The notes: generated from the letters alone by a model not told the origin. A stretch of DNA of 64,000 nucleotides from an uncultured Paracoccaceae bacterium (GCA_947503965.1 CANNFU010000005.1:124001-188000), one strand, 5' to 3'. Counted from the stretch's first letter, positions 1 through 8,875 are shown. Numbers and translations: made by a program.

Positions 1-389
1 CCCCCATCGGTCATCCGTCCGGCAGCCAGCCGGGCGACGTTGAAGGTGCCATTCAGGTTGATGTCGATCGTCCGGTTAAAGCTGGCTTGCGCATGTGGTC
101 CGTCGCGGCCCAACGTCTTTTCGGTGGTGGCGATCCCGGCGCAGTTGATCACGACGTTCAGACCGCCCATGGCATTAACAGCGGTATCCAGGCCGCGTAT
201 GACGCTGTCTTCGTCGGTGACATCAACCTGCGCAAAGGTGGCCCCCAGCTTTGCCGCAAAAGACATGCCATCCGCATTCCGATCAAAAATCGCGACCTTT
301 GCGCCCGCATCAAGCAATGCCCGAACGGTTGCAGCCCCAAGGCCAGACGCGCCGCCGGTGACGACAGCTTTGGTATCGGTGATCTGCAT
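1..389 (-). CDS. SDR-family dehydrogenase, partial (3' end outside window)
   Basis: The visible 129 residues are the N-terminal half of a classical short-chain dehydrogenase. The NAD(P)-binding glycine motif TGGASGLG is near residue 10, an acidic residue follows the second strand (FDRN), a DVTDE segment follows, and the NCAG motif is present. The wording around NCAGIATTEKTLGRDGPH and the NLNGTFNVARLAA helix resembles the 3-hydroxyacyl-CoA dehydrogenase type-2 (HSD17B10-like) branch, so a role in fatty-acid or branched-chain acyl-CoA oxidation is plausible. The catalytic YxxxK lies outside the window. The ATG directly abuts the stop of the upstream HAD gene, so the two are probably cotranscribed. 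Confidence 0.85.
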   Translation of the reverse strand, partial: MQITDTKAVVTGGASGLGAATVRALLDAGAKVAIFDRNADGMSFAAKLGATFAQVDVTDEDSVIRGLDTAVNAMGGLNVVINCAGIATTEKTLGRDGPHAQASFNRTIDINLNGTFNVARLAAGRMTDG

Positions 390-1073
390 CTAAGTCTCCA
401 TCAGGTTAAGCAGGGCCGCGCCGTCCAGCAGCGTATCGGCGATGTGGTGGCGCAGCGCGCGGAGTTCCGGGCTGGGTGGCTTGATATCGGGGATCTGAAC
501 GGTCGTCATGCCTGCGGCGACAGCTGCACGCACGCCGTTCTCGGAATCCTCGAAAGCCGCGCAATGTCGGGCGGCGATGCCCAAAGTGGCTGCGGCCTTC
601 AGATAGATGTCAGGCGCGGGTTTGCCATTGCTGACCTGATCGCCGCCAATGACATGAGGAAACAGCCCGCCAAGCCCGGCACGGTCCAGATGATCGTGCG
701 CCTTGGCGGTGAATGTGCTGGTGGCGATGGTATAAGGCAGGTTCAGGACTTGCAGGCGTTGGACAAGTATCGCGACCCCCGGTTTGACCGGGATCGTGTC
801 GGTCATCAGGTGGCTGACCTCCTGATCCCAGCGTTCCTCGAACGCGTCTGTCTGGTCGCCAAGATGGGCCTGCAAAAGCGGACGCCCGGCGGGCGCGGGC
901 AGGCCGATCAGTTCCATAAATCCGGCATCATGCGGGGGGAGCCCCATGTTGGCGCGGGCATTGCGATAGCCTTGGAAATAGACTTGTTCTGTATCCAGAA
1001 GCAGGCCGTCCATGTCAAAGATCACCGCCTTGACGGGTCGCGCGGTACTGCTGCGGGTTTGGATGATGTCCAT
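390..1073 (-). CDS. HAD-superfamily phosphatase (subfamily IA)
   Basis: The protein has 227 residues. The HAD motif I FDMDGLLLDT lies near the N terminus, an STFT stretch (motif II Ser/Thr) is mid-protein, and GKPAPDIY plus FEDSENGV supply motifs III and IV. This is the beta-phosphoglucomutase/phosphoglycolate phosphatase-like group; the substrate cannot be read. The ATG at 1073 is chosen because GGAAAGGG sits at the right distance upstream and the HAD fold begins shortly after. Longer in-frame starts have no ribosome site. The stop codon abuts the SDR start. Confidence 0.88.
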   Translation of the reverse strand: MDIIQTRSSTARPVKAVIFDMDGLLLDTEQVYFQGYRNARANMGLPPHDAGFMELIGLPAPAGRPLLQAHLGDQTDAFEERWDQEVSHLMTDTIPVKPGVAILVQRLQVLNLPYTIATSTFTAKAHDHLDRAGLGGLFPHVIGGDQVSNGKPAPDIYLKAAATLGIAARHCAAFEDSENGVRAAVAAGMTTVQIPDIKPPSPELRALRHHIADTLLDGAALLNLMET

Positions 1074-1247
1074 GATGCCCTTTCCGTTTGGTCGGCAAGG
1101 TGCATCAGGTGCGCGCGAAAGGGAAGCGGGGTTAACTGGTCTGCAACGTTGCCTGAACCTCTGATGCACGCTTACGCCCATCTCTTCACGGAGTTTGCGG
1201 GATTGCGGCGTTTCTTGCAGAAATAACATCCGGCATGTGGGCGTGCC

Positions 1248-2066
1248 TTAACTTGATTTCTCGGCCGCTTTAATGGCGTCCCATAGCGCGTCCATTTCGG
1301 TCAGGTCGCTGTCGGCAGGGGTCTTTCCAATCGCGGCAAGCCGGTCTTCGATTTGGGCAAAGCGGCGTTCGACCTTGGCATTTGTACGCCTGACGGCCGC
1401 TTCGGGGTCGACGCCCAGATGCCGCGCCAGGTTGGCCATCACGAACATCAGATCGCCGAACTCTGCCTCCACATCATCAGGGGTCAGCGTGTCGCGGGCT
1501 TCGACCAATTCCTGGGTTTCTTCCACGATCTTGTCGAGAACGCTTTGTGTCTGATCCCAGTCAAAGCCCACACGCGCCATGCGCTTTTGCAGCTTCACGG
1601 CACGGGTCATGCCCGGCAGCCCGATGGCCACCCCGTCCAGCGTGCGCCTTTGGGCCTTGCCCGCCCGTTCTGCCGCCTTGATCTTTTCCCAATCGGCGGT
1701 TTGTTGTTCGGCGGATTTATCTCTGCTTTCGTCGCCAAAGACATGCGGATGGCGGGCGACCATCTTGTCCGCAATGTTCTTGACGATGCTGTCAAAGGTA
1801 AAGTGCCCCGCCTCGGCGCCCATCTGCGCATGGTAGACGGTTTGCAGCAGCAGATCACCCAATTCCCCCTCCAGCTCGGCCCAGTCGGACCGCGCGATAG
1901 CATCGGCGACCTCATAAGCCTCTTCGATCGTGTACGGAGCGATGGTGTTGAAATTCTGATCAATATCCCAGGGGCAGCCCGTTTCTGGGTCGCGCAGGCG
2001 GCGCATGATTTCCAGAAGACGCGGCATGCCGCCGTGGGGATCATGGATCAGTGGGTCTTTTCGCAT
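1248..2066 (-). CDS. mazG: Nucleoside triphosphate pyrophosphohydrolase MazG
   Basis: The protein has 272 residues, the usual length for two-domain MazG. It contains CPWDIDQ near the N terminus, the metal-binding EEAYEVADAI helix and ELGDLLLQ in the first MazG domain, and a second EETQEL...EFGDLMF set in the C-terminal domain. It hydrolyses (d)NTPs to NMP and pyrophosphate (house-cleaning; in E. coli it also affects ppGpp). The start at 2066 (MRKDPLIH) has GAGGGCGGA just upstream; an in-frame extension to 2120 would run into the terminator of the upstream gene. Confidence 0.95.
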   Translation of the reverse strand: MRKDPLIHDPHGGMPRLLEIMRRLRDPETGCPWDIDQNFNTIAPYTIEEAYEVADAIARSDWAELEGELGDLLLQTVYHAQMGAEAGHFTFDSIVKNIADKMVARHPHVFGDESRDKSAEQQTADWEKIKAAERAGKAQRRTLDGVAIGLPGMTRAVKLQKRMARVGFDWDQTQSVLDKIVEETQELVEARDTLTPDDVEAEFGDLMFVMANLARHLGVDPEAAVRRTNAKVERRFAQIEDRLAAIGKTPADSDLTEMDALWDAIKAAEKSS

Positions 2067-2104
2067 TCCGCCCTCGCTTGCTGCTGGCAAGACGCTAACG
2101 AAAC

Positions 2105-2131
2105 AAAAAAGCCGCGCCAAGGGGCGCGGCT
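2105..2131 (-). terminator. Rho-independent terminator of the 2156-2722 porin-like gene
   Basis: Read on the minus strand, an 8-bp GC stem (GCCGCGCC / GGCGCGGC) with a 4-nt loop is followed by TTTTTTG. It begins about 25 bp after the stop codon at 2156. Confidence 0.9.
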
Positions 2132-2155
2132 GTGTGAATTCAGACAGTGGTGGGA

Positions 2156-2722
2156 TCAGAAGGAAAAAGAGCCTCGGATCGCGAGCGTATCCAGATCGAG
2201 GTCAATGTCCACATCGCCATCGTCACCATCAAAGACTGCACGACGTGCCAGGTACTCTGCACCGATAGCAAAGTTGTTTCCCAGGTCAAATTCGGCGCCG
2301 GCACCAAAGCTAAAGCCGTCCGCCTCGTCATCTTCGTCAGAGATGATCGAATAGCCGACCACACCATAAAACATGATGTTATCGACGGCATAACCTGCGC
2401 GACCCTTCAGGTCGAAGATGTCGTAGTCGGTTTCAAATTCTTCACCCTCGAACTCGAATTTGAGATCCGAGGCGCTTGAAAAGGCAACCTCGCCACCAAA
2501 AACAAAATCGCCGTTTTGAACATTAAATCCGCCAAAGGCGCCAACGCTAATGCTGTCGTCTGCCTCGGTTGACACCGACACACCACTTTCCTCGGCAGAG
2601 ATCTCGTTGGTCAGATTGGGACCCAGTGCCAGACCAGCATAGCCACCATTCCAATCGGCAAGAGCGGTCGTTGGCAAGGCGGTTGCGAGAGCGAGGACAA
2701 GTGTTTTGATCTGATGGCTCAT
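2156..2722 (-). CDS. Outer-membrane beta-barrel protein (OmpA/Omp25-like)
   Basis: The protein has 188 residues with a signal peptide (MSHQIKTLVLALATALPTTALA) and mature start DWNGGYAGLALG, the W-x-G-x-Y-x-G opening of small alphaproteobacterial porin-like barrels. The rest alternates hydrophobic and polar residues with acidic turns, and it ends in a strand finishing with Phe (GSFSF), the Bam recognition signal. It is a paralogue of the protein at 2979-3557. GGAG precedes the ATG (AAGGAGAAATTCGC). Function beyond outer-membrane structure or passive transport is unknown. Confidence 0.88.
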   Translation of the reverse strand: MSHQIKTLVLALATALPTTALADWNGGYAGLALGPNLTNEISAEESGVSVSTEADDSISVGAFGGFNVQNGDFVFGGEVAFSSASDLKFEFEGEEFETDYDIFDLKGRAGYAVDNIMFYGVVGYSIISDEDDEADGFSFGAGAEFDLGNNFAIGAEYLARRAVFDGDDGDVDIDLDLDTLAIRGSFSF

Positions 2723-2930
2723 GCGAATTTCTCCTTAAGAATCGCGGGTAGATATGCGCAGACCATATCTGTGTCATGGCGAGAAACCTATCGGGTCAGC
2801 CAAAAGTAGCGCGCTTGTTGCAGTGGTGTCACGGCGGCGGTGTAAGTAACCAATGCCGTCTGATGATCTATCTCAGACCGTTCATCACGCGGAGATAGCC
2901 CACGCGATATCTCTCTAGCCTATAGCAATC

Positions 2931-2957
2931 AGGGCCGCGTCTTAGAGGCGCGGCCCT
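2931..2957 (-). terminator. GC-rich hairpin downstream of the second porin-like gene
   Basis: AGGGCCGCG pairs with CGCGGCCCT around a short loop, about 22 bp beyond the stop of the 2979-3557 gene. On the minus strand the downstream bases are only weakly T-rich (GATTGCTATAG), so it is a weak intrinsic terminator or a 3'-end stabilising hairpin. Confidence 0.55.
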
Positions 2958-2978
2958 GACCGATTGATTTTTTGGTGA

Positions 2979-3557
2979 TCAGAATTTGTAAGCCGCACGA
3001 AGGCTTAGAGAATCTGCACGAACATCGACGTCGTCATCTTCTACGAAACCGTCAATTTCATATTCTCCGTTAAGCTCACGAACAATGTATTCAACGCCAA
3101 TAATGAAGTTGTTATTTACAGCGTAATCGGCACCAATCCCGAAACCGATGCCTCCCGCGACGATGTCCTGGTTTTCGTCTGCGATCGCAACTGCTGAACT
3201 GCTGATCAAGCCATAGCCCAGTATGCGACCAAAATCATAGCCAACGCGAAGCTTGAGGTCACCCTCGCCATAGATAATCTCATCTGGAGATTCTACGCCC
3301 TCAAGTTCAATATCGCTATCGATTGCGATTTGATACTCTGCACCAAAAACCAATTGGCCGTTCTGCGCCTGGTAGCCCAGAAATAAGCCAAAAGGGTTGG
3401 TGCTCTCGATATCTCTATCGAAACTAGAATCGAAGGCAACGTTTCCTTCCACGACAGTCCCAAATGAGGCTCCAATATAGAAGCCGCTCCAATCGGCTAA
3501 CGCGGTTGTTGGCAGTAGTGCGATGCTGGTTGCTGCAAGCATTTTCGTGAAAGACAT
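2979..3557 (-). CDS. Outer-membrane beta-barrel protein, paralogue of 2156-2722
   Basis: The protein has 192 residues. The signal peptide ends ...LLPTTALA, and the mature N terminus DWSGFYIGASFG matches the W-x-G-x-Y-x-G opening of small OmpA-like barrels. The last residues AAYKF fit a C-terminal outer-membrane strand with terminal Phe. The shared PTTALADW junction with the neighbouring gene shows an old tandem duplication. It has its own promoter region (about 210 bp to the divergent M20 gene). The nucleotide composition is more AT-rich than most neighbours. Confidence 0.85.
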   Translation of the reverse strand: MSFTKMLAATSIALLPTTALADWSGFYIGASFGTVVEGNVAFDSSFDRDIESTNPFGLFLGYQAQNGQLVFGAEYQIAIDSDIELEGVESPDEIIYGEGDLKLRVGYDFGRILGYGLISSSAVAIADENQDIVAGGIGFGIGADYAVNNNFIIGVEYIVRELNGEYEIDGFVEDDDVDVRADSLSLRAAYKF

Positions 3558-3774
3558 TTTACTTCCTATTTAGGTTATCTGTTTAACGGAGAGTTAATTT
3601 GATTCTCGGAGCGCTTCGATCTGTGAATCATGGCAATTTTAAGATGTGTTGGGCCGGTCACACTCTCCAATTTTAGTTTCTTTTCAAACGGCTTGCGTTA
3701 AATGGGGCTGCACGGCATCCTCTTCCGTGGTGGCGCGTTTTGCGCTGCCGCTGCCGCCGTTCAGGAGTACCCCC

Positions 3775-4932
3775 ATGCCCGTAATCAATCGCATCGCCGA
3801 TTTTGCCGAGGACATGACAGCGTGGCGCAGGCATCTGCATGCCCATCCCGAATTGCGATTTGAATGTTTTGAAACCGCAGCATTCGTGGTGGCGCGACTG
3901 CGCGAGTTTGGCGTTGATGAAATTCACGAGGGGATTGCCACCTCTGGCGTTGTTGCGATCATCAAAGGGACGGACCCTGGGCCGACGATTGGCCTGCGTG
4001 CCGACATGGACGCATTGCCGATGGATGAGGTGACGGGGCTTGACTATGCCTCCACCGTGCCGGGCAAGATGCATGCCTGCGGCCATGACGGCCATACCAC
4101 GATGCTGCTGGGTGCGGCAAGGTATCTGGCCGAGACCCGGAATTTCGCTGGCCGTGTTGCGCTGATCTTTCAACCCGCCGAAGAGAATGGCGGCGGGGCC
4201 GAGGTGATGGTGAAAGAGGGTGTGCTGGACCGCTTTGATATCAAAGAAATTTATGCACTGCACAACGCCCCCGGCACGCCGGTGGGTGCCTTTTACACCA
4301 CGCCGGGGCCGATCATGGCGGCCGTCGATACGTTTCATATCCATATCACCGGGCGGGGTGGTCACGGGGCGATGCCGCACGAGACGGCCGATCCAATTGT
4401 CGCGGCTGTGGGCATGGTGAATGCGATCCAGACGATTGTCAGTCGGAACCACTACGCCCAGGACGATCTGGTTGTCTCGGTGACGCAGATCCATACCGGC
4501 TCTGCCGATAACATCGTGCCCGAGACAGCATATATCAACGGAACCGTGCGCACATTTGATCGCGCCGTGCAGGGCATGGTGATGGCACGGCTGGAGGCGA
4601 TTGTCGCGGGACATGCGGCGGCATATGGTGTTGAGGCAGAACTGACCTATGAGGTCGGGTATCCTGCGACGGTGAATGACGCGGATCGCACTGCCTTTGC
4701 CGCGGACGTCGCGCGCGAGGTGTCGGCCGATGTGATTGATGACGCAGGTCCCGAAATGGGTGCCGAGGATTTCGCCTATATGCTGGAAGAGCGCCCTGGC
4801 GCTTATCTGTTTGTCGGCAATGGGGATACAGCGGGTCTGCATCATCCGGCGTATGATTTCGACGATAGTGCCGCACCTGCAGGGGCATCGTTCTTTGCCC
4901 GATTGGTCGAGCGCGCGTTGCCGGCGGGGTGA
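3775..4932 (+). CDS. M20-family amidohydrolase (hippurate hydrolase-like)
   Basis: The protein has 385 residues and is a cytoplasmic metallopeptidase of the M20D aminoacylase/hippurate hydrolase group. Metal and catalytic motifs visible are GLRADMDALPM, HACGHDGHTT and FQPAEENGGGAEVM, the lid-domain GRGGHGAMPHE, and late GAEDFAYM. It releases an amino acid or amine from an N-acyl conjugate. The start at 3775 has CAGGAG nine bases upstream, and the extended frame to 3646 lacks a ribosome site. It sits ahead of two agmatinase-family genes, which suggests a common role in using amidated or guanidino nitrogen compounds. Confidence 0.9.
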   Translation: MPVINRIADFAEDMTAWRRHLHAHPELRFECFETAAFVVARLREFGVDEIHEGIATSGVVAIIKGTDPGPTIGLRADMDALPMDEVTGLDYASTVPGKMHACGHDGHTTMLLGAARYLAETRNFAGRVALIFQPAEENGGGAEVMVKEGVLDRFDIKEIYALHNAPGTPVGAFYTTPGPIMAAVDTFHIHITGRGGHGAMPHETADPIVAAVGMVNAIQTIVSRNHYAQDDLVVSVTQIHTGSADNIVPETAYINGTVRTFDRAVQGMVMARLEAIVAGHAAAYGVEAELTYEVGYPATVNDADRTAFAADVAREVSADVIDDAGPEMGAEDFAYMLEERPGAYLFVGNGDTAGLHHPAYDFDDSAAPAGASFFARLVERALPAG

Positions 4933-4952
4933 TCAAATTTCCAGAAATTTGA
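4933..4952. repeat. Small hairpin between the M20 gene and the first agmatinase
   Basis: TCAAATTT and AAATTTGA form an 8-bp perfect inverted repeat around CCAG, starting directly at the M20 stop codon. It could attenuate or process the M20-agmatinase transcript. It is not a typical terminator because no T tract follows. Confidence 0.5.
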
Positions 4953-4953
4953 C

Positions 4954-4990
4954 AGCCTCCGGCGGGAGTTTGATTGGAAGAAAGAAGAGG
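4954..4990 (+). repeat. GCCTCCGGCGG-type Rhodobacteraceae intergenic repeat (copy 1)
   Basis: AGCCTCCGGCGGGAG followed by a T-rich patch and GGAAGAAAGAAGAGG. A related element occurs at 26648-26684. I recall the same layout (CTCC-GGCG-GGAG palindrome, T-rich patch, A/G-rich tail) between genes of many Rhodobacteraceae. The purine tail here also supplies the ribosome site of the next gene. Confidence 0.6.
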
Positions 4991-4998
4991 GTGGGCCG

Positions 4999-5967
4999 GT
5001 GACTTTAGACAAAGCGCGGGATGTAGCAGATACAGCTTTCACACGTAACGATCCTCGTGGGCTATCGTTTGAGAATGCTTTTGGTGGGGCAACGTCATTC
5101 ATGCGCCGCACATATACCAAGGATCTGGCCGGGTTTGATCTGGCCGTGACGGGCGTGCCGTTTGATCAGGCGGTGACCCATCGGCCGGGCACACGCTTTG
5201 GTCCGCGCGCAATCCGAGAGGCGTCAACGTTGCAGACCTTTGATCCGCCTTACGGCTGGGATGGGTTCGATCCGTTGGGTGACTTCGCCATCGCGGATTA
5301 TGGCGACATGCCGTTTGATTATGCGGATGTATCCGGTGTGCCGGGGTTGTTGCAGGCCCATATTGCCGGAATTTTGGCGCAGGGATGCGGCTCGATTACG
5401 TTAGGCGGGGATCACTTTATCACGCTGCCGATCTTGCGTGCCTATGCTGAGAAATACGGGCCTTTGTCCGTGATCCAGTTCGACGCCCATTCCGACCTGT
5501 GGCCGGATGAAGACATGAACCGCATTGATCACGGCACGATGATGTACAAGGCGGTGAAACTGGGCGTTGTGGATGTCACCCGCTCGGTCCAGATCGGTAT
5601 TCGGACGGAATGCGCAGACTATCTGGGCATGCAATACATCGATGCACGGACCTGTCACGAGTTGGGCACGGCCTATGTCGTGGACCGCGTAAAGGCGATT
5701 GTGGGGGATCATCCGACCTATGTGACGTTTGATATTGACGCGCTTGATCCGGCCTTTGCGCCCGGTACCGGGACGCCGGTTTGGGGTGGTCTGGCAAGCT
5801 GGCAAGCCGCGGCGATGCTGCGTGATCTGGCGGGGATCAACATGGTCGGCGGTGATGTGGTGGAGGTGTCACCCCCCTATGATACGACCGGCGCGACAGC
5901 GATTGCGGGTGCGCATGTAGCGATGGAGCTTTGCTGTCTGGCCCTTTGGAACAAAAGGAAAAAGTGA
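4999..5967 (+). CDS. speB: Agmatinase (ureohydrolase family), first of a tandem pair
   Basis: The protein has 322 residues. It has the Mn2-binding ureohydrolase motifs in order: TLGGDH, QFDAHSD, DHGTMMYKA (the DHGTMF-like signature of SpeB) and TFDIDALDPAFAPGTGTP. Agmatinase converts agmatine to putrescine and urea; guanidinobutyrase or another guanidino substrate remains possible. The GTG start at 4999 has AGAAGAGGG six to seven bases upstream. Its TGA overlaps the ATG of the next ureohydrolase, so the pair is translationally coupled. Confidence 0.88.
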   Translation: MTLDKARDVADTAFTRNDPRGLSFENAFGGATSFMRRTYTKDLAGFDLAVTGVPFDQAVTHRPGTRFGPRAIREASTLQTFDPPYGWDGFDPLGDFAIADYGDMPFDYADVSGVPGLLQAHIAGILAQGCGSITLGGDHFITLPILRAYAEKYGPLSVIQFDAHSDLWPDEDMNRIDHGTMMYKAVKLGVVDVTRSVQIGIRTECADYLGMQYIDARTCHELGTAYVVDRVKAIVGDHPTYVTFDIDALDPAFAPGTGTPVWGGLASWQAAAMLRDLAGINMVGGDVVEVSPPYDTTGATAIAGAHVAMELCCLALWNKRKK

Positions 5968-6908
5968 TGCCGAACCAGCCCATCAGCGGGAATGATCTGG
6001 CGCGGTTTTCGGGACCGCAGACATTCATGCGGCTGCCGGAAGTGGCGTCGCCCGAGGGGCTGGATGTGGGATTTATCGGGATTCCGATGGATATCGGCAC
6101 CTCATGGCGTTCTGGTACCCGGATGGGGCCGAAGCAGTTGCGTGAGCAATCGGCGATGATCCGACCCTATAATATCCAGACCGGGGCGGCGCCGTTTGAT
6201 GCATTGCAATGTGCCGATCTGGGCGATGTGGCTGTAAATACGTTTTCACTGAGTGAGAGTATTCGCATTATTACAGAGACTTATGCGGCACACCTGACGC
6301 AAGATTTCGTGCCGATGACTTTGGGTGGGGATCATACGCTGACCTTGCCTGTGCTGCGCGCAGTGGCGGCAAAACACGGCCCGCTGGCGCTGGTGCATGT
6401 GGACGCCCATGCCGATGTGAATGACGAGATGTTCGGTGAGCGCGAGACCCATGGCACGGTGTTTCGCCGCGCCTATGAGGAAGGGTTGATCACCGCAGAC
6501 CGCGTGTTTCAGATCGGGTTGCGCGGCACCGGCTATACGGCGGATGATTTTACCGAAGCTGCCGGGTGGGGGTTCAACCAGTATCTTGCGCCAGAGCTAT
6601 GGCACAAGTCGCTAACGCCCTTGGCGGCTGATATCAAAGCGAAAATCGGGGATCAGCCGTGTTACATCAGCTATGATATCGACAGTCTCGACCCCGCCTA
6701 TGCGCCCGGCACTGGCACGCCGGAGATTGGCGGGCTCACCACAGCTCAGGCGATGGAACTGATCCGGGGGCTGCGCGGGCTGAACATCGTGGGCTGCGAT
6801 CTGGTGGAAGTGTCGCCGCCTTATGATCCGTCAGGCAATACCGCGCTGACTGGCGCCAACTTGATGTTCGAGATGTTGTCGATCCTGCCGGGCGTACCCT
6901 ATCGGTAG
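5967..6908 (+). CDS. Agmatinase-family ureohydrolase, second of the pair
   Basis: The protein has 313 residues. The motifs TLGGDHTLTLP, HVDAHADVND, ETHGTVFRRA and SYDIDSLDPAYAPGTGTPE give a complete binuclear Mn site. The loop after the second motif differs from the upstream copy (ETHGT against DHGT), which is where agmatinases, guanidinobutyrases and guanidinopropionases diverge, so the paralogues may have different substrates. The start at 5967 overlaps the previous stop by one base and has AAGGA upstream. EC assignment by similarity alone is uncertain. Confidence 0.85.
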   Translation: MPNQPISGNDLARFSGPQTFMRLPEVASPEGLDVGFIGIPMDIGTSWRSGTRMGPKQLREQSAMIRPYNIQTGAAPFDALQCADLGDVAVNTFSLSESIRIITETYAAHLTQDFVPMTLGGDHTLTLPVLRAVAAKHGPLALVHVDAHADVNDEMFGERETHGTVFRRAYEEGLITADRVFQIGLRGTGYTADDFTEAAGWGFNQYLAPELWHKSLTPLAADIKAKIGDQPCYISYDIDSLDPAYAPGTGTPEIGGLTTAQAMELIRGLRGLNIVGCDLVEVSPPYDPSGNTALTGANLMFEMLSILPGVPYR

Positions 6909-6991
6909 GCGCATGATGCTGTAGGTCGTCGGGCAGATCGGGCCTGATCTTCGCGTGCTTTCGCGGGGATGTTGGGTATGGGGGCTTGCCA

Positions 6992-7938
6992 TCATGGTGA
7001 TGTCGTGCTGCCTTCGAAACTCCCAAACACCGCGTTGGTATTTCCGCCGCCCGTGGTCGTGCCGACCAACGCACCACCAATGTCTTTGCCATCCCAGCCA
7101 AAGATGCTTCCTTCGAATACCGCCGTCGTGGATGCGTTTTCAGTATTCATTGTCAGCGATCCGCTCACACCATTCCCCGTTACGCTGCCGGTAATGGTGC
7201 CGGTGCCACCATATTCGACCGTTTCAAAGAACGAATTTCGCCCGTCAGAAATCATACCGGTGATTTGACCGTCGTCAAAACCCACCGTCATATCAAACTG
7301 GCCACCGGCGCTGTTGCGCGCGGTGGGATCAGAGTTGCTGGGATGATCAAGGCTCCAGCCACCGCTGTAAGTCGCACCACCGGTCGGCAGACGCTCAAGT
7401 GGCGTGACATGGCCATAGGTTCCAATCGCCTGATTAAGGTTAAATGGAGAGTTGAAAGTCGCAAAATCAATCTCTCCTGTGTTAGCCCTATTGAACAACT
7501 TCGCCGTTGGATCAATCCCGAAACCCCACTGCCCGCCGCCAGCCCCAACATTGGTCTCGCGGAGGAGTTCGTACGATGGTAGCCCTTCAATCTCGACCGT
7601 CAGCGTCTCGCCGTCTTCACTCAACGAGAGGCGAATGTCGCGAAATTCCGGCGTTGCATCTGGGCCCAGTGACAGTGCCACAATGCCAGTGACGCCATGC
7701 GCTGATGATGCAACGAAGTCGGGGTTTCCCCGCATGGCCTGATCAATGGAAAAGTTTTGGGTTGATCCTTCGGTCGCAAAAATATCATCAATCGGCCCGA
7801 CAAGGGCTCAGAACCGCCACCGCCTGAGCCACCACCACCCGTCGTCCCACCATCGCCCGTACCAGAGCCCGATCCGCCGCCACCAAGGCATGCCGTCAGC
7901 AGCAGCAAAGAAAGGGCCGACAAGATCACATGTCGCAT
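6992..7938 (-). pseudogene. TbpB-like surface lipoprotein, frameshifted
   Basis: The gene starts at 7938 (GGAGAG upstream) with a lipoprotein signal: a hydrophobic stretch, lipobox LLTAC, then a Gly/Ser-rich linker. The reading frame is lost near 7796-7808, just after GGGGSEP. The downstream frame continues sensibly as LVGPIDDIFATEG and runs to 6992 with a Gly-rich beta-barrel ending typical of transferrin-binding-protein-like lipoproteins (YSGGW, FDDGQITGMIS, GSVTGNGVSG, FEGSIFGWDG). Restoring one base makes a protein of about 315 residues, close to its intact paralogue at 17508-18401. It is either a real one-base deletion or an assembly error. The ligand is unknown. Confidence 0.75.
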
Positions 7939-8382
7939 GTTTCTCTCCAACCAGATTTTCTGATCAGCAACATCGCCACCGAATAGGCGGATTTTGCGGT
8001 ATCTTTGTGCGGAACTGTCGCGTTAACCGGCCTGACTGGACCGAACGTACATATTTGAGCATCTTGAAGAACAAGTTGGGAACATTTTGGGTGTCGCCGA
8101 CATTCGCCACCTCGCACTTGAATTGGCGAGACGCGGAGATAGTGTTGGAGAAGTCGGTGTTTGAGCTTCCGCTGTGTGAAGCCCTAAAGGTCTGGGCTAT
8201 TCCTCTCAGCCTGTTGGTGCTGTTTCTGGCACCAGTTTAGCCCGCAACTGGCATGCCAGCGGACCCAACGATTGACTTAAATCAATGCTTCTTTGTCCAT
8301 CTGGCATACCCGGGTTCGCACACGCAGTGATCCGAGTCAGCGAGGTCACCTTATGTGAGTTACGTGAGAAGCGAGAGGCAGT
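7939..8382. other. 444-bp intergenic stretch
   Basis: No recognisable gene is seen. A 60-70 codon open stretch on the plus strand (about 8040-8240) has no ribosome site and no family I recognise. The useful content is an FNR-like box at 8272-8285 and presumably the promoter of the 8383 operon. Confidence 0.5.
8272..8285 (+). promoter_or_regulatory. FNR/FnrL-like box upstream of membrane-protein pair
   Basis: TTGACTTAAATCAA fits the FNR consensus TTGAT-N4-ATCAA with one substitution. It lies 98 bp before the start of the 8383 gene, in a range consistent with an activator site. Binding is inferred from the match only. Confidence 0.6.
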
Positions 8383-8841
8383 ATGACCAGATCAGGAAGG
8401 CCCATCGGTGTGATCGCACTCATCCTGTTTCATTTGTTTAACCTGAGTATCTGGTTCTTTGGCCAGACCTTGGCCATCTTCTACTTCGACATGGTCGCGG
8501 AATGGGGTTTGCAGGAACCCCGAGCACTCGTTGATCCCGTGATTGTTGAGGTTAACCGGGCGATCGCCATTGCGGATACAATCCTCATCCTACCGCTCTT
8601 TCTGACTGCGACGATCGGGCTTTGGGGGATGCGCTTCTGGGGTGTGGTTGCAAGCTGGATCGTACTGGGATGGCTCTGGTACTTTCCGCTTGTCTTCTGG
8701 AGCTCTCAAGCTCTCTACGCCGCCGCCGATATCCTACACGCGCCGACCGGGATGGTGGGTATCCTGGTGCCGGCAACGCTGTGCGTGATCGCCGCCTGGG
8801 GTATCTGGTATCTGTACCGAAACCGCGCACTGTTCGACTGA
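8383..8841 (+). CDS. Hypothetical four-helix membrane protein
   Basis: The protein has 152 residues with about four predicted membrane segments (near residues 10-28, 62-80, 84-106 and 125-145) and short loops. I do not recognise the family. It is followed 34 bp later by a second membrane protein of similar size and layout (8876-9316), and an FNR-like box stands about 100 bp upstream, so an oxygen- or redox-linked membrane role is possible. The ATG follows GAAGCGAGAGGCAGT, a purine-rich ribosome site. Confidence 0.75.
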   Translation: MTRSGRPIGVIALILFHLFNLSIWFFGQTLAIFYFDMVAEWGLQEPRALVDPVIVEVNRAIAIADTILILPLFLTATIGLWGMRFWGVVASWIVLGWLWYFPLVFWSSQALYAAADILHAPTGMVGILVPATLCVIAAWGIWYLYRNRALFD

Positions 8842-8875
8842 CACATTTGCGTAACCCAACTTGAAAGGAGACAAG

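Noticed and set aside
87-1226. Long plus-strand frame opposite the SDR and HAD genes
   Set aside because: Both genes on the minus strand have clear family motifs and ribosome sites; the opposing product resembles nothing.
3673-4845. Minus-strand frame opposite the M20 gene
   Set aside because: His/Arg-rich antisense of a GC-rich gene with complete catalytic motifs on the plus strand.
7746-8240. Plus-strand frame opposite the broken lipoprotein extending into the gap
   Set aside because: His/Ser-rich antisense of a Gly-rich linker, no ribosome site, no recognisable domain.
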